A DNA stretch of 60,747 nt from Phoronis australis. Lineage: Eukaryota; Phoronida; Phoronidae. This document shows positions 12,505-24,338 of the stretch, in pieces; the stretch's first letter is position 1, and every line of letters starts with the position of its first letter. The stretch spans positions 1 through 60,747 of the forward strand of contig NMRA01000523.1 of NCBI GenBank assembly GCA_002633005.1, written 5' to 3'. The notes beneath the pieces were generated by a model. It was not told the origin of the DNA and searched no databases. It was given only the letters and a program-made list of their open reading frames with translations. Position numbers and translations under genes: made by a program.

Positions 12505-12518
12505 CCAGTAGGGGGCGC
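12505..12518 (+). promoter_or_regulatory. CTCF-like motif
   Basis: CCAGTAGGGGGCGC fits the CTCF core consensus CCASYAGRKGGCRS at every position. It lies in non-repetitive sequence about 190 bp upstream of the SGNH-like exon. CTCF is conserved in bilaterians, so a real site is plausible, but binding is inferred from the motif alone. Confidence 0.4.
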
Positions 12519-12629
12519 ATGCAAAATCTTGGGGTCGACCCGATACTCGCCTTGCCTGTTACATTCGTTTTAGGTGAAAAATAACCTTCAGCAAAATCTC
12601 ACCATTTTCGGACAAAAATCATTGTCAAA

Positions 12630-12773
12630 ATTGAGCAAAGATCCCTTTTGCAACCAAAAAAACCATACCTTGGTGTAGAAAGTGTACAGCCGTTTCATCC
12701 ATGTACAAAATGGCTGTGCACTTTCTACATAAAAGTATGGTTTGTTTGGTCACAAAAGGAAACTTTACTCAAT
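12630..12773. mobile_element. hairpin MITE
   Basis: The left arm (ATTGAGCAAAGATCCCTTTTG ... AACCATAC ... TGTAGAAAGTG.ACAGCC) is the imperfect reverse complement of the right arm (GGCTGTGCACTTTCTACA ... GTATGGTTTG ... AAACTTTACTCAAT). The loop is only about 10 bases. There is no coding capacity. Confidence 0.75.
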
Positions 12774-14080
12774 ATTTTCATCATTTAAATGGAACCCTGT
12801 AATATTCATTAATCTCATTGTCAAAATTGGTCTTTTTATTTTTCAAAGGTTTCCTACACTGCTATGAACACCCACAATGCCACACCCATTGTCCAACGGC
12901 AGCTTTGGTGAAGATCTTTAAAGCATTACTTAGTAAAGCATTTAATTGGTGCCAATTGTCTTTAATTGTGAAAAAATGGAAAAAGTAAAATTTCACTGTC
13001 CGGGTAATAAATTGGTGACATTTCACTGTAAATGTCATATACTTGCAACATTCCCCAGCTTTTGTTAGTAAAAAGAAAAGTCTGTTAATAACTTGAAGAC
13101 AGTAGGTTGTGACATGTACACACACAATTTACGACCGTCAGGAGATGACCTCAAGTTTGCCAAAGCAAAGTTTGCTCAGATATTTGTTGTGCTGTGAACT
13201 GTGTTAAAACCTTCAGAAAGAACTGTTGATTGGACAACCAGAAAAGAAAAGAAATTGATCATGAGAGGTTCTAGTTAATGGAACTGAAAGCCAAACCATC
13301 TCATTATTACACAAATTTAACAGAACCACATCAGTTCAACAGCAACGTTTTAGCACACTGATTACGTTTACTCAAGAGATTGTGTACATTAGAAATAGAT
13401 TTGCCCAGTTTTTACCCACATCCGTCGTATACTTATATATACGGCTTTACACCAAGACTACTTCCAATGCAACATACTCTTTGGAAACCAAGATCTTAGT
13501 TCCTCTTAATGGAGATTCATCGCTAACAACTAACTAGTTTCCCATTTTGAAGTTTGCAATTTTGACTCGACTATAAATTGGTGCATTAGAATCCTTTGAG
13601 CAAAAATATTGTGTCAAAGACAACCCCAGTAAGATTCAGTAGTTGTCACATACCTGCAGCTCATGCCATCACCTTCCCCCTCGTTTGGCAATCAGCTTCA
13701 ACTACAACACCTGTCCACCTGGGGTAATTGAGAATGCGACCAGTAACAATCAAAACCTGCAGAAAGATGCAGTAACCTACCTCTATAACTGTTGAAGAAG
13801 TGCTTCCTGTGAATCACATGAGCCTCTTTTAGCTACTAAGAAGCAATTGCCTGTGAGCTGAATGGTAGCACGCTTTTCCACTTTATCATGGTTGCTGGTT
13901 TGCTTCCCGGGTTGGGTAGACTCGGCAATTACCACAATTGCTGTTGTCGGCAGACGATATTCTGAAAAAACACTGCCACCTGGTAACCACGCACCTGAGA
14001 CGGAGGATTCAGAATATAATAATATCAAGAATGTACGTCAGTGTCGGATTGGAAAAAATAACTGCATAATTCGACGAAAA

Positions 14081-14670
14081 CCTTCCAGCGTATGGAGAGG
14101 CAATGGGATGATTACCATCTCTGCTGGAGTCAGTTGAGATGGTGAAACTGTCTAATACGCTGGAAGCTTGTTGGGAAATTATGCCTCATACTGCTGCAAG
14201 TACCTTTTGTGCATAGAATGACACCGTAGGAGGCCACTGAAGTCATTAACTCTTTTCAGCTTGAGTAATCACTCCTACAAGCAAAATTTTTATCGAACAG
14301 TCCTTCGTTCAGTTGCCATTGGCAACTGGCCAGATTTACACTGCTCGCGCTAGAATAAATGACGTCATATTCCTTGGCACAAGCAGTGTAAAAATGGCCA
14401 GCTACCGATGGTAACGGAACAGACGACTGTTCGAAAAAAAATTTGATTGATTGGGAGTATTTGTTTGAGCTGAGAAAGGTTAGACATCAACGACCCCCTA
14501 AGACGTCCCTTGAAAAGCAAAAGGCAATTATAGCAATGTGACTTTGATTCTTTAAACTGTGTGAGGCATAATCTGCTGAAAAGCTTGCGGCACGAGGAAG
14601 ATCTATGGGATGACTATCGTCTCTACTGTTGCCAGTTGAGACGGTATTACCACTACCCGATTAATGTCTT
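14081..14670. mobile_element. foldback element, family F copy 1
   Basis: The ends share CAGTTGAGA(T/C)GGT near GAAGCTTG or AAGCTTGC words in opposite orientation. Inside are paired blocks: GAGGCATAAT with ATTATGCCTC, and CCTAAGACGTCC with CACCGTAGGAGG. A central pair is GAACAGTCCTTCGTTCAGTTGCC with the mirror GGTAACGGAACAGACGACTGTTC. The left edge also carries its own short hairpin (CCAGCGTAT ... ATACGCTGG). A TGACGTCA palindrome sits near the centre (14360-14367). No transposase frame was found. The boundaries are approximate. Confidence 0.65.
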
Positions 14671-14689
14671 CATCGGAATCTCGACAGTG

Positions 14690-15235
14690 ACCACCCTTTC
14701 TGGCTGGCCCAGTAGAGAGAGTGAAGCTCCTACAGAAGCTTCATACACCAGAAGCTTTTTGGCGAAGTATGCTTCACACTGATTAAACATCAAAGTCACA
14801 TTGTTAAACGTACCTTTTGCACAAAGAGGGACACCTTAGGAAACCGTTGATGTTTTTAATACTTCTAACTCGAACAAAATACTTCCATAATCAAAGTTTT
14901 ACTTTGAACAGTTCTTCGTGCAGTTGCCTAATCAGCAACTGGCCATTTACGACACTGCGAGCACTTCTGGCAGGCACGGTAAAAATAGGATTATGCGTAG
15001 CTATAAAAATGACCAGTGTCCGACTTGGGCAATTGAACGAAGGACAGCTAAAAAAAAGTTAGATTACAGGAGTATTTGTCCGAGCTGGGAGGAAATAAAG
15101 AAATCGATGGCCTCCTAAGGTGTCTATCCATGCACAAAAGGTATCACATGACTAATGTTTTAATTAGTGTGAGACATAATTCACCAAAAAGCTTCCGTCT
15201 CTATTGGGGCCAGCTAGAGATGGTGGTCAATGCCT
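14690..15235. mobile_element. foldback element, family F copy 2
   Basis: It follows copy 1 almost directly and repeats the same blocks in the same order: AGAAGCTTTTTGGCGAA, GTACCTTTTGCACA, GACACCTTAGGA, TTGAACAGTTCTTCGTGCAGTTGCC and AACTGGCCATTT. These are followed by inverted counterparts ending in GAGACATAATTCACCAAAAAGCTTCCG. It is diverged from copy 1, so this is a tandem pair of old insertions or an old duplication. Confidence 0.65.
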
Positions 15236-16289
15236 AATCGCAATCGTTCACAACAAAAAGTAACAACCGAGAACAAATTCTACACAAACTGTGGGTCTGG
15301 GAGTAAAAATTAAAGGTGGCGTTTTAATCCCTAAAGTCAAAGGCTGGCAGATGAAACCTCTCTATAAATATCTTCGCGTGTTCTCCGAGTCTGTTGCAGT
15401 AGCCCACACAGTTGCAGCTAAGACAAATACATAAGGATGCAGTGGACAACACGGTCGGCGCATGATAGGGGGTTGGGGGGATATAGCACCCCCCACCTCA
15501 CTTATTTCCGTGCTCTGCCGCTTATGAACTATGGGCAGTGCCCGAACAACTTTTTCCATCACCAGTGTTATTGCTGGTCATTCACAAAACAATAATTGAT
15601 TAATGGCAAATCACAATCAAGGTCCACATGCGGTGGCCATTTTTGGTGACAAATAAGGTCGTCATATAACTGTAAAAGCTGGGTTATTTTAAAGTACCAT
15701 CATTCCAGGTTTGTAATCGAAAATATTTTTGCACAAGAACCACCAAATAAAATGCTATGGACTGATGCATCAGTAGTATAAAAGGGTACATACACTACAA
15801 CTTGTGGTCACAACCCACTTCTGTCATGCAAAATTCATAAAGTAGCTGTTAATTTAATAACTTCTTGGTCAAATTGAAGAAGAATCACAGACTCAAATAC
15901 GAAAAGTTATTACCATGCTGATCAAGATGTTCTAGATGATGATACATTGCATATATCTAAAAACAGTATAATGAGGACTTCTTCTCTTGCAATATGATTC
16001 TTCCAAAAAGAAAACAGCCAGTAACTATTTTTTTTCAAAAATTTTATTGGTGCTATTTGACTTGTTTTTAATACATCCACTAGTTGGTCAAAATAGTTTA
16101 AGCAATGCTAGGCCCAGTGTTCAACATGTAAACAGTGAAAATGGTACTGAGGGGTACGTACACTACGCAGTCAATCAGCCGTCAAATTTTGACAAAGTTA
16201 CAAATGTATGAGATGGTCTCGAATTTTGTGCTGCCACTCTTTTTGGTTTGCTGCAACCTAATCTGAGACCACAGGCATCACCAGCTTCT

Positions 16290-17170
16290 GATCGTCCCCA
16301 ATGCACTACATATAGTCCGGTTACCTATTGTCGTCAGGCTCCAAAGGTCGTCCGCCATCTTGTTTCGCGTGCAGCGCAACCACGCGGGACTTAGCGTTCC
16401 AATTTGGAGTGCTCGTGTGCATGTTAGGTACTAACTTATCGGAAGAGACACGTATCAAAGTAATGAGACAAAAATCGGTGAGTTTACCGATTGTTTTTTA
16501 AAACCACTTAAAAATCAGTAGATTTTACTAATACACTTTTTTGTGCGTTTTCAGAAGATGTTTTCGAATTTAAATTTTCTTCCGACGGGACACAAAACAT
16601 GATCCAGGGTTTGTTTATGCAATGTATCTGTTTTTCCCAGGCACTAGTAGGATCTAGAAGGCCAAAGGAAAAATCCGCAGACAAATGCGATACGCTGGGT
16701 TCTTAACATTTTTGCCTCACGCATTCACCATTAAACTGCATTGAAATGTTGTCCAATTGGCTTTTATTGGAAACCACAGTGCAGAGCTCAACATCAAAGC
16801 TTCAAATCGAGTTTATGTCAATAAAAACAGGCTGTTGCAATTTTCATTACTTCGTTGGCCTTTTTCTGCATGTTTCTCAGTTTTTACAAAAGGGGGCAGC
16901 ATATGACGAACTTAGGTGTCACAATAAAATGGCTGCCGAAGGCAGTGCACATTTGAAATAACTCGGCACAAATTAAAGAAAACTTCCGAATCGATGAATG
17001 CGGTATATCTGTGAGAGTTAAATCGAATCCTATTCAGATCATAACTTTGAAGTGGAATAATTCGGTGAGTACAACAGCAAGTCGGTTTTATGCTTAGGCG
17101 GACGACCATGCATTGGGTTCCCGAGTATATAATACAGTGTAGTATTATATGTAGTGTATTGGGGACTATC
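16290..17170. mobile_element. non-autonomous DNA transposon with 25-bp ends
   Basis: The left end reads GAT(C)GTCCCCAAT(G)CACTACATATA. The reverse complement of the right end reads the same with A at the two bracketed positions. A second shared word, GGTCGTCCGCC, lies about 60 bases inside each end. The 880-bp interior has no recognisable transposase, and no clear target duplication is visible. It ends about 520 bp upstream of the cyclophilin start codon. Confidence 0.65.
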
Positions 17171-17575
17171 ACTCATCAGAACTTCAGAAGCTAGCTGGGG
17201 ACGCCTGTGGTTTTTTATCCAATCCCAAGTTGGACTTCCCGAAAAAAACTTCCATCTCTGATGGCCAGTGTCGTCTTACAGGTGCTGCACCGCCATATGA
17301 ACCCGACCTTGCGAGTAGGTGCTTCACTCCAACTTCAAGGAAAGCGTGTAGCTGTCGGTAAGGTGAAATCACTTTCAGAGTGCGAAGCGCTGTCAGAGAG
17401 TAGCAGCCTACAGCATGACCTTTACTTCCTGTTTTGTCGCCGAAGTCGAATATAATATTTTTTCTTTCATATTGTAATATTAACAATATTTGTATGCAAT
17501 TTATCAAAGGTACGAAAGAAAATACATATACAAATACGACAAATCTTAAAAAACCGTCTCCGTGATTTTGTTGTA

Positions 17576-17583
17576 TGACGTCA
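17576..17583 (+). promoter_or_regulatory. CRE (TGACGTCA) upstream of cyclophilin
   Basis: A perfect CREB/ATF palindrome lies 107 bp before the cyclophilin ATG, in a position typical of TATA-less metazoan promoters. The alkaline phosphatase gene has an identical word at a similar distance. The regulatory role is inferred. Confidence 0.4.
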
Positions 17584-17689
17584 GCAGCTGTAGAATCAAG
17601 GTGTGGTTAACCGGTCACCGGCATTCGCCATATTTGTTAACTGCACACGAGTTCGCTCTGTAAAAACAGTCTGATACTCTGACTTTAAA

Positions 17690-18184
17690 ATGTCCAAGCC
17701 AAGGGTGTTTTTTGACATGGCAGTTGGAGGAAGCCCCGTTGGCAGAATAGTCATGGAGCTTCGTGCGGATGTCGTGCCAAAGACAGCTGAGAACTTTCGT
17801 GCTTTGTGCACTGGAGAAAAGGGCTTTGGATACAAAGGAAGCACTTTTCATCGTGTGATACCTGGTTTTATGTGCCAAGGAGGAGACTTCACCAACCATA
17901 ACGGCACGGGTGGAAAGAGTATCTATGGCGCCAAATTTGCGGACGAAAATTTCACTCTGAAGCACACAGGGCCAGGCATTCTGTCGATGGCTAACGCTGG
18001 CCCGGGTACAAACGGCTCTCAGTTTTTTATCTGCACTGCAAAGACTACGTGGTTGGATGGCAAGCACGTGGTTTTTGGATCGGTTGTCGAGGGAATGGAC
18101 GTGGTGAAGCAGATTGAAAGTGTTGGAAGTAAAAGCGGAGCTACTGCTAAGAAGGTGGAAGTTGCAGATAGTGGAGCACTATAA
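17690..18184 (+). CDS. PPIA: cyclophilin A-type peptidyl-prolyl cis-trans isomerase, intronless
   Basis: This is a single open frame of 164 residues, the usual length of cytosolic cyclophilin A. It catalyses cis-trans isomerisation of X-Pro bonds and binds cyclosporin. The active-site set is complete at canonical numbering: R55, F60, M61, Q63, A101, N102, Q111, F113, W121, L122 and H126. Motifs include [15 protein letters not shown] and NGSQFFICT. There is no signal peptide or extra domain, so the product is cytosolic. The start follows a short leader with a CRE 107 bp upstream, and AATAAA lies 17 bp after the stop. The absence of introns suggests an old retrocopy or ancestral intron loss; the intact frame argues that it is functional. 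The gene symbol is by family; which paralogue it represents cannot be told here. Confidence 0.96.
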   Translation: MSKPRVFFDMAVGGSPVGRIVMELRADVVPKTAENFRALCTGEKGFGYKGSTFHRVIPGFMCQGGDFTNHNGTGGKSIYGAKFADENFTLKHTGPGILSMANAGPGTNGSQFFICTAKTTWLDGKHVVFGSVVEGMDVVKQIESVGSKSGATAKKVEVADSGAL

Positions 18185-18200
18185 CTTCATCAATGCTGTG

Positions 18201-18206
18201 AATAAA
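18201..18206 (+). terminator. poly(A) signal, cyclophilin
   Basis: AATAAA lies 17 bp after the stop codon. A second AATAAA at 18454-18459 could give a longer 3' UTR. Confidence 0.6.
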
Positions 18207-21200
18207 CATTTTCACAATTGAATATGACGTGAACGATTACATTGTATACCATAGTATTTCCAAACAAGTGACCTGGCTCGTTGAAGAATTGGACTAGGAA
18301 TCTTGAATGTTGTGTTCAATACAGCTCCGTAAACAGGCTTTGCTGAGACTTATGCTTTAAAAACAGACTTTTGTTTTAGAAGCAGCTTCAAATTTAATAA
18401 TGGTTGTAGATTTTCTGGTGCAATCACAAACATTGCTTTGGGTGTGCTTTTGTAATAAAGAAATGTATACACACTGTTTCATGGTTCTCTGTTCGCACGC
18501 TGTTTTAGGGCCTTGTTTTATCAGTGGCCCCGAGACTGGTGTTATTTACCATCAATTTGAAAACCATCATAAAACTTTGATTTTAGTTTTCACAGTTCAT
18601 TTACATGACTCTTGGAGGTGGTGTTCGTTCAGTCAGAATATGAAAAATTATTTATTTTTGGTTGGTTGTACAGTTTTCACTCTTATTATAAAATAATACA
18701 GTGTTGCATTTATGACCTGGCTACTAGACTATAAGTCTTGTCTTTGATGGACCTGCTCCGCAGGATGTCTAGTGCTCATCTATATTGGAGGTTTTGACTA
18801 TCCGAACCAGGCAAAGCCTGTTACGTATTTAACAAAGTCCTTTACCTAAGCAGAAAGGTAAAAATTGCTGAACCAGGTGCCATCCCTGCACCCCATCCCC
18901 TTACCCAGGTGGACCTTAAATCGAGTATACTTAGCGCACGTGTACCCGCCCTAGGAACCACTTTCTGTTGTTCGTAGGTGGGACTGCGCTTAAACATAGA
19001 CATGTTTCTGTCTACATATTTATGAAAAAGAAGGAGTGACCCCGAATCATGTGCTTGTTTAAATAATTTGCTCGTTCGAAAGCGCTTTTCGTAAAAATAT
19101 AATAGATTCAGACTAGTTACTAGAGCTTGAATCCCTTGCCCGTAAGAGATTAGAGTTGGGTGAAGTTAAGTAACGCTAGAAACTCGCTAAAAAGAAAGAC
19201 CTCGCGAGATTACGTGAGATTTTGCGGTGTATCTTTAATGAAAGTACGTGAATTTGGCTAGATTTTTCTAACCGCGAGAAAGCTAATGAACTTTATGCTG
19301 ATTTCAGGACTGGGCAAGGATGTGGACGCTGGTTCAGTTAGAAATCCAGATGGCCTCGTACAAAGACGTTGGTCAGTTTAGATGACCTTTGGATAACATT
19401 AGTTTTCTGTTCTTTATACGTTAGGAAGCGGTTAGTGATTGATGTGCGAACGGCTTACTACTGGCAAACACGCAGTTTGGGTCTATATTTTCATGCTTGA
19501 CGCTGGTACTTTAGTTCTCCGACTGTTTTGTATTGTCTTTATGTAAGCCAAATCTGCTGTAGTGGTATCATTCAATACTAATGTCCTGATGTAAAAATGT
19601 CCTTATGTAAGAATCTGATTTAGTGATATTCAATACAAATGTGCTTAGGACTCAATTTTAGTCGGTGCGTTTGTGAAAAGAAATACGCGCCAACGTGTTG
19701 TGGAGCGCGGTCCTAAAATTTTCTCTTCGGAGCAAAGCTCTATAAATATATTTGACGCTTGCCTACATACAGCTGGCCAGAGATACCCAACCGCCTAGTT
19801 TAGGAAAGACCAAAAATTCCGCAGTTTACAGTCTTCAAACTTATGGAAAATTGGGCGACGGCGATTTGCATTCCGGCATCACTCATTACCATCAAGCACT
19901 TGAGAAAGTTATCCAATAAGAAAGCGATCACTCATGGCACGTTCTTGATTTGGAAAATGCTTGCCATTCAAATTAACATACTTTAAGTAACCAATAACAG
20001 AAGCCAGCGGGAAAACCACTGGCAACCATGTCACGTCCTGTGATCATTTAAAGAGGTCAAATCGTCATAAAAGAAGAAGAGTTGTGCTAAGAATGAATGG
20101 ATGAATGGACGTACACAATGACTAAGCGAAATTAGTTGTTGAGATTTTTTCAAAGGTCGTCACTTGTGAAGCTCGCTGTCTTTAAACATGGTTTTTCGCT
20201 TCACATATATTCTGTATTTTACATGAAACAAACCATGTCCCGGTGCCAAAAACATCTGATAGTCTGCGCTTTTGCCCGGCATTTTTGATTTTTGCTCTAG
20301 AATTCGGCAAAAAAAATTCTAAATGCCTATACCGTATATTTTGTTTATCGGCTTGTAATTTATACCTATATGTGCCCGTTAATCGGCGGTATATGCGAAA
20401 CACTAGATTCAAACCGATAGTGAGTAACAAAAAAGCACGAGGGAAGCTTGACAAGTTCGTTATAAAGCTATAGAATGTGTTTTTAAGTGACATTGTATTA
20501 TAATTTTCAAGTAAAGACATGGAAACGCCATGTCAAAGCCATGCATATAACCGTGACGTAGTGGCAGTATGTATAGATAAAGGTGCACTCAATGCGTCTA
20601 CATGTATGTGGGCCTATAATTACGCAAAATCTGACTTATTTGTATTTAGGTGCATGGGTCTGCTGCCTAGATATGGTAGACCTCCTTATACTTATTCAAA
20701 TAATTCGAAAACGTCATGTGGAAGCAAGCAAGTGCAGTGGCCGCAGATCACAATCATTCAACGAAAAAGTGGAAAGCACGCGCAATAAAGTTCCTCTCAG
20801 GCATGGATTGACATGGAAAAATGGATTTGGTTAAAATCGATACAGCAGTGGGAATTCATCTTTTGAGTCGTAATTGAGTGCCAGTTTTGTCTTGCTACGA
20901 ATAAGCCGTTTTTTCACAATTATCAGACTGATGAGATCAGCTTTGCAAGCGCCAGCACTTCAGTTATTGCAAAGACGTTATATATACATGTAGCTAGCCA
21001 GCTAGCTGTATGAAGACTACCGTCGAAATATATTTAGTAAATTGCTTTGCGCCAAGGCTATACACAGCCCAGTCCTCACTGGAATATTCTCGGGTTTATC
21101 TTTGTTATATAAAATTTACGGCCGGGGTAAACTAACACCCCAAATGTTTACTTTGCAAAGTACCACGACTAAAGATATTGCATAACACACAGTGGCCCCC

Positions 21201-21849
21201 CTCTGGGGATTTCTTGGCCGCGATTATGGTGATCATTGGCAAAGTTAATCATCTATAGTTTTTGTGGAAAGGTAACTCTGGATAATGAAAATTATCTCCT
21301 AGGCTGAAAATTCGCAGAAATGTGAAACCCAAGTGAGTGGGAATCGGTGGCAAAAATACAAGTGCACAGTTCTCTGGGTAGCATGCGTACAACACATTAG
21401 TGCACAAATAGAGACTGAGAGATGCGTTTATTTGAATAAATCATGGGTTTAAAATATTGCATTAGTAATAGTAAGGTCGACATGAGGTTCCTGAAATGTT
21501 TCTTTGTGCGCTGAAAGCCAGACACCATCTCACAATAGCAAATTACCAGAACACAATAGAGAACGTGCGCACATCATTAAAATGATAAACTGGTAATAAC
21601 CACTACTTGCATTTGCTGAAAGACATAGTATACTATTTACATCAAAATGAATTATACATACACGTATAGCCTACGTGAACGTACATGTATGTTAACCGAT
21701 CTCTGAAGTGACGTCCACTGTGTAAATATATCGTTTAAACCTGTTGTAGTTGTTCTCGTTTTTGTTGATCTTCATTGTTATACAGTGACATAATACTCTG
21801 AAGAGAGTGTGGTCACTTAAATCAAGAAGAAGAATATTTTGGGAATTTG
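18207..21849. other. gene-free stretch between cyclophilin and the retroelement relic
   Basis: I see no gene. Only short unrelated open frames occur. Around 19163-19275 there is a degraded copy of the 23973 MITE. The remainder is AT-rich sequence without evident structure. Confidence 0.5.
19163..19275 (-). mobile_element. degraded copy of the AGTAACGCTAG MITE
   Basis: It matches the reverse complement of 23973-24100 through AGTAACGCTAG, ACTCGCTAAAAAG, then CGCGAGATTACGTGAGAT. The far end is lost or strongly diverged. Confidence 0.6.
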
Positions 21850-23340
21850 TCAGGAGTTTCAGTTTTTATTAAGTTTCGCCAGAATTTTCAAACGAAAGAA
21901 ATCCCATTCGAAATACCTGACGATAGTATTGTAAACAATATCTGAACGGGACATTTTCTTAATTTTTGTGGATTGTTTGAAAGTGATCTTTAATGGATCC
22001 ATCTTATAAATGCATAGATAACAGGCAGAGATAAATTGTAAGTTGTATAGCGAAATTATCTTGGAGCAATCACTAGTGTTAGAACGAATACATTCGTTGT
22101 GAGGGCAATTGAACTGATAAATCAACTTAAGTTTTGGCCAACATTCGGACTGGCTTTGTGCACATGTTGTTTTTAACCATAAGATATTTAGTTTTATGGT
22201 TTTGGTAATATATAATTAACAAAAGGCTATCTTCTGGTTTAAAGGTCTTAACTAAGTTGTTATGGATGATCCGTTTAAAACTAGTTCATCTTCAATATAA
22301 CGGGTGAATGGAAACTCCGGTTTAAAATAGAGAGTTTATATCTCAGAGGATATTTGCTGGTTTCATATAAACAAACCTCATCATATGTTTAAGTTGCTTT
22401 CCTGTATAGCTAGGCTACAGAGGATGTAATGCCAGATTCACCATAAATCAACAAGTACGTCTAAGAACCGAAGCTTGTAGCTTACTGATAATCACGCGGG
22501 AATTCTATTACAGAATTTTGCTAAAAAACAAGTTTGATCTCCATCAGCTTATCATGGTTAACGATCATGAAAATATCATCAACATACCTGCTGAGTACAT
22601 CTCTGGAAGACTATCAATAACCTTAGTTTCAAGGTTACTCATGTAATACGGTACCCAGCAAAAGTTGGTATGAGAGGTGATCCAATGGATACACCATTGG
22701 TTTGTAAATACAATTTGCCATCAATGTTTCTAAATGGTACTTATGTCGTACAAAGTAATAGCAAATCTCGTAGTACCTCTTTAGGAATATTAGGAAGAGC
22801 AATTGATACTGACATGGCTATAAGAAGAAATGATTATTTCTACATTTACGACAAAACGGACGTTTGTGAATAGACTTTCAACATCAAGAGATGCAGGATA
22901 GGAATTTGGCGTTGCGTCAGTAGATTTAATTGCGATAAATCTAGAAACTCATCACGAGATTTGACATTGCCCAGTTATAGTCGGGTAAGTACTGTTTGAT
23001 GAGTTTATCTAATGTTTTAGCAACCTCGTAGGTGGGGTTAGAAATGATGGGTCTCACTGGATACTATCGAGGCTTATGTGCTTTAGTTAGGGTTACCGTA
23101 CAAGTATGCTTCTGAAAAACCACCTTCAATTTGGAAATACTTCTTGTGAACGGATAGCTTAATTAAACGGCGTTAATCCTAATTATTTACCGGCGGGGTT
23201 ATGATTTACCGTGACTCTGAAACTTCAGTAGAAGTGACGTCAGAGAGGATGTTATTTAGCTTCTCTTGGTACTCGTGATGACATACGCTGTGGTCTTATC
23301 AGGCTTTCTAATAATGGCTTCATTTGTTTAGCAATTAGGG
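21850..23340 (-). pseudogene. decayed Penelope-like retroelement (RT plus GIY-YIG-like region)
   Basis: On the minus strand, reverse-transcriptase motifs appear in the right order. Motif A, DVESLFTNV, is at 22885-22859. Motif B, NGVSIGSPL, lies in 22698-22663. The catalytic YVDD is at 22586-22575, preceded by R and followed by IFMIVNHD. The SLFTNV and NGVSxGSPL forms are typical of Penelope-like elements. Downstream, 22125-21859 stays open and begins YQFNCPHNEC, like the CP-C region preceding the GIY-YIG endonuclease of this group; the nuclease residues themselves look eroded. Motifs A, B and C lie in three different frames with several stops, so the element is dead. Upstream (23040-22900), a KTLDKLIKQYLPDYN stretch also fits the group. 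Alternatives such as a DIRS or LINE RT are less likely. Confidence 0.75.
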
Positions 23341-23972
23341 TTCAATTGTCTAGTTGGAATTTCTTGAGTTCTGGACTCCGTTCTTTAAATCTTCTGTCCC
23401 CCTCTGCCGTTAGTGCCTTGAGTTCGTGTCTTATCCTCGGTATTGTCGTGTCGGTTAGTACTATTAATTTTAGTGCAGATTGACTTGAACTTCTGCGGCC
23501 GGCCGAGCCGAGCCCGGAAATGTGGATGTTCAAGTTGCTCGGGCACCTCAGTCACAAGTCTCATCACCGTGACGGTCGAGAGTCACGGTGACCAGCTGAG
23601 TGAGAGTTTATTTGCTGGCTACTGAGAGAAGTGAAAATTCTCTGAAGAAAGTTGAAGCCTGCATTAATTGATGTGGAAATGTTTCAGTTCTAGTTGAAAA
23701 AAGACAGGTGACTATAGCTGCATGGCTGATTCCGTCACCGTACAGTTTGTCAGTGCCCACGGTCATCGCAGTGTTCAGCCCCGGCCCGAACCAAGTTACT
23801 ACTCTGTAGCCCCGCGCAGTTTCGTCATCAAGTGCTACTAACGTGCTCACTCAGCGCTTTAGCTCAGAGCAAGAAGTGTAGTATTCTATGCAAACTCCTT
23901 GCTCAGTGCGCCGGTCACGGCGAAAATCCGGGGGCCAGTGCACCGAGCACGCTCAGGAGAAGAACTGGCGTG

Positions 23973-24100
23973 CGTTCAGTAACGCTAGGACGTAGCTAAA
24001 ATTTAACCCGAATCACCTGACCATATTTTAAATACACGTCAATATCTCACGTAATCTCGCGAAGTCTTACTTTTTAGCGAGGTCCTAGCGTTACTGAACG
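23973..24100. mobile_element. 128-bp MITE with CGTTCAGTAACGCTAGGAC ends
   Basis: The left end is CGTTCAGTAACGCTAGGAC. The right end is GTCCTAGCGTTACTGAACG, a perfect 19-bp inverted repeat. The interior carries ATCTCACGTAATCTCGCGA. A diverged relative lies at 19163-19275 in the opposite orientation. There is no coding capacity. Confidence 0.85.
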
Positions 24101-24338
24101 AGAGGCTGAAGTGCCGTTATTTAATGATGGCGCTAGTGTACTTCCGAAATGGCGACCACGCAAGTGAACATGTGTGAGTCTGTGTGCAGTCTTTGAAAGG
24201 TTAGTTCGTCTACCCTTAGAATTGGAGAACTGGAATGCTAAATCCCGGGAGTTTTGTGGTTCACCATAATGAGACTGAAGCCATCCAGCACAATTAAACA
24301 GAAGCTGAGAACACCTGTGCTGAGAACCAGTTTCATCC

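Larger units (their letters stand above)
12319..17575. other. gene-free, transposon-rich stretch
   Basis: I can support no gene here. Structured elements cover much of it: a CTCF-like site at 12505, an inverted repeat at 12630-12773, two foldback elements at 14.08-15.24 kb and a MITE at 16290-17170. The remaining AT-rich sequence (12.8-13.8 and 15.3-16.2 kb) shows only short open frames. Confidence 0.55.

Noticed and set aside
17615-18067. 150-codon open frame on the minus strand
   Set aside because: It is the antisense shadow of the cyclophilin coding sequence.
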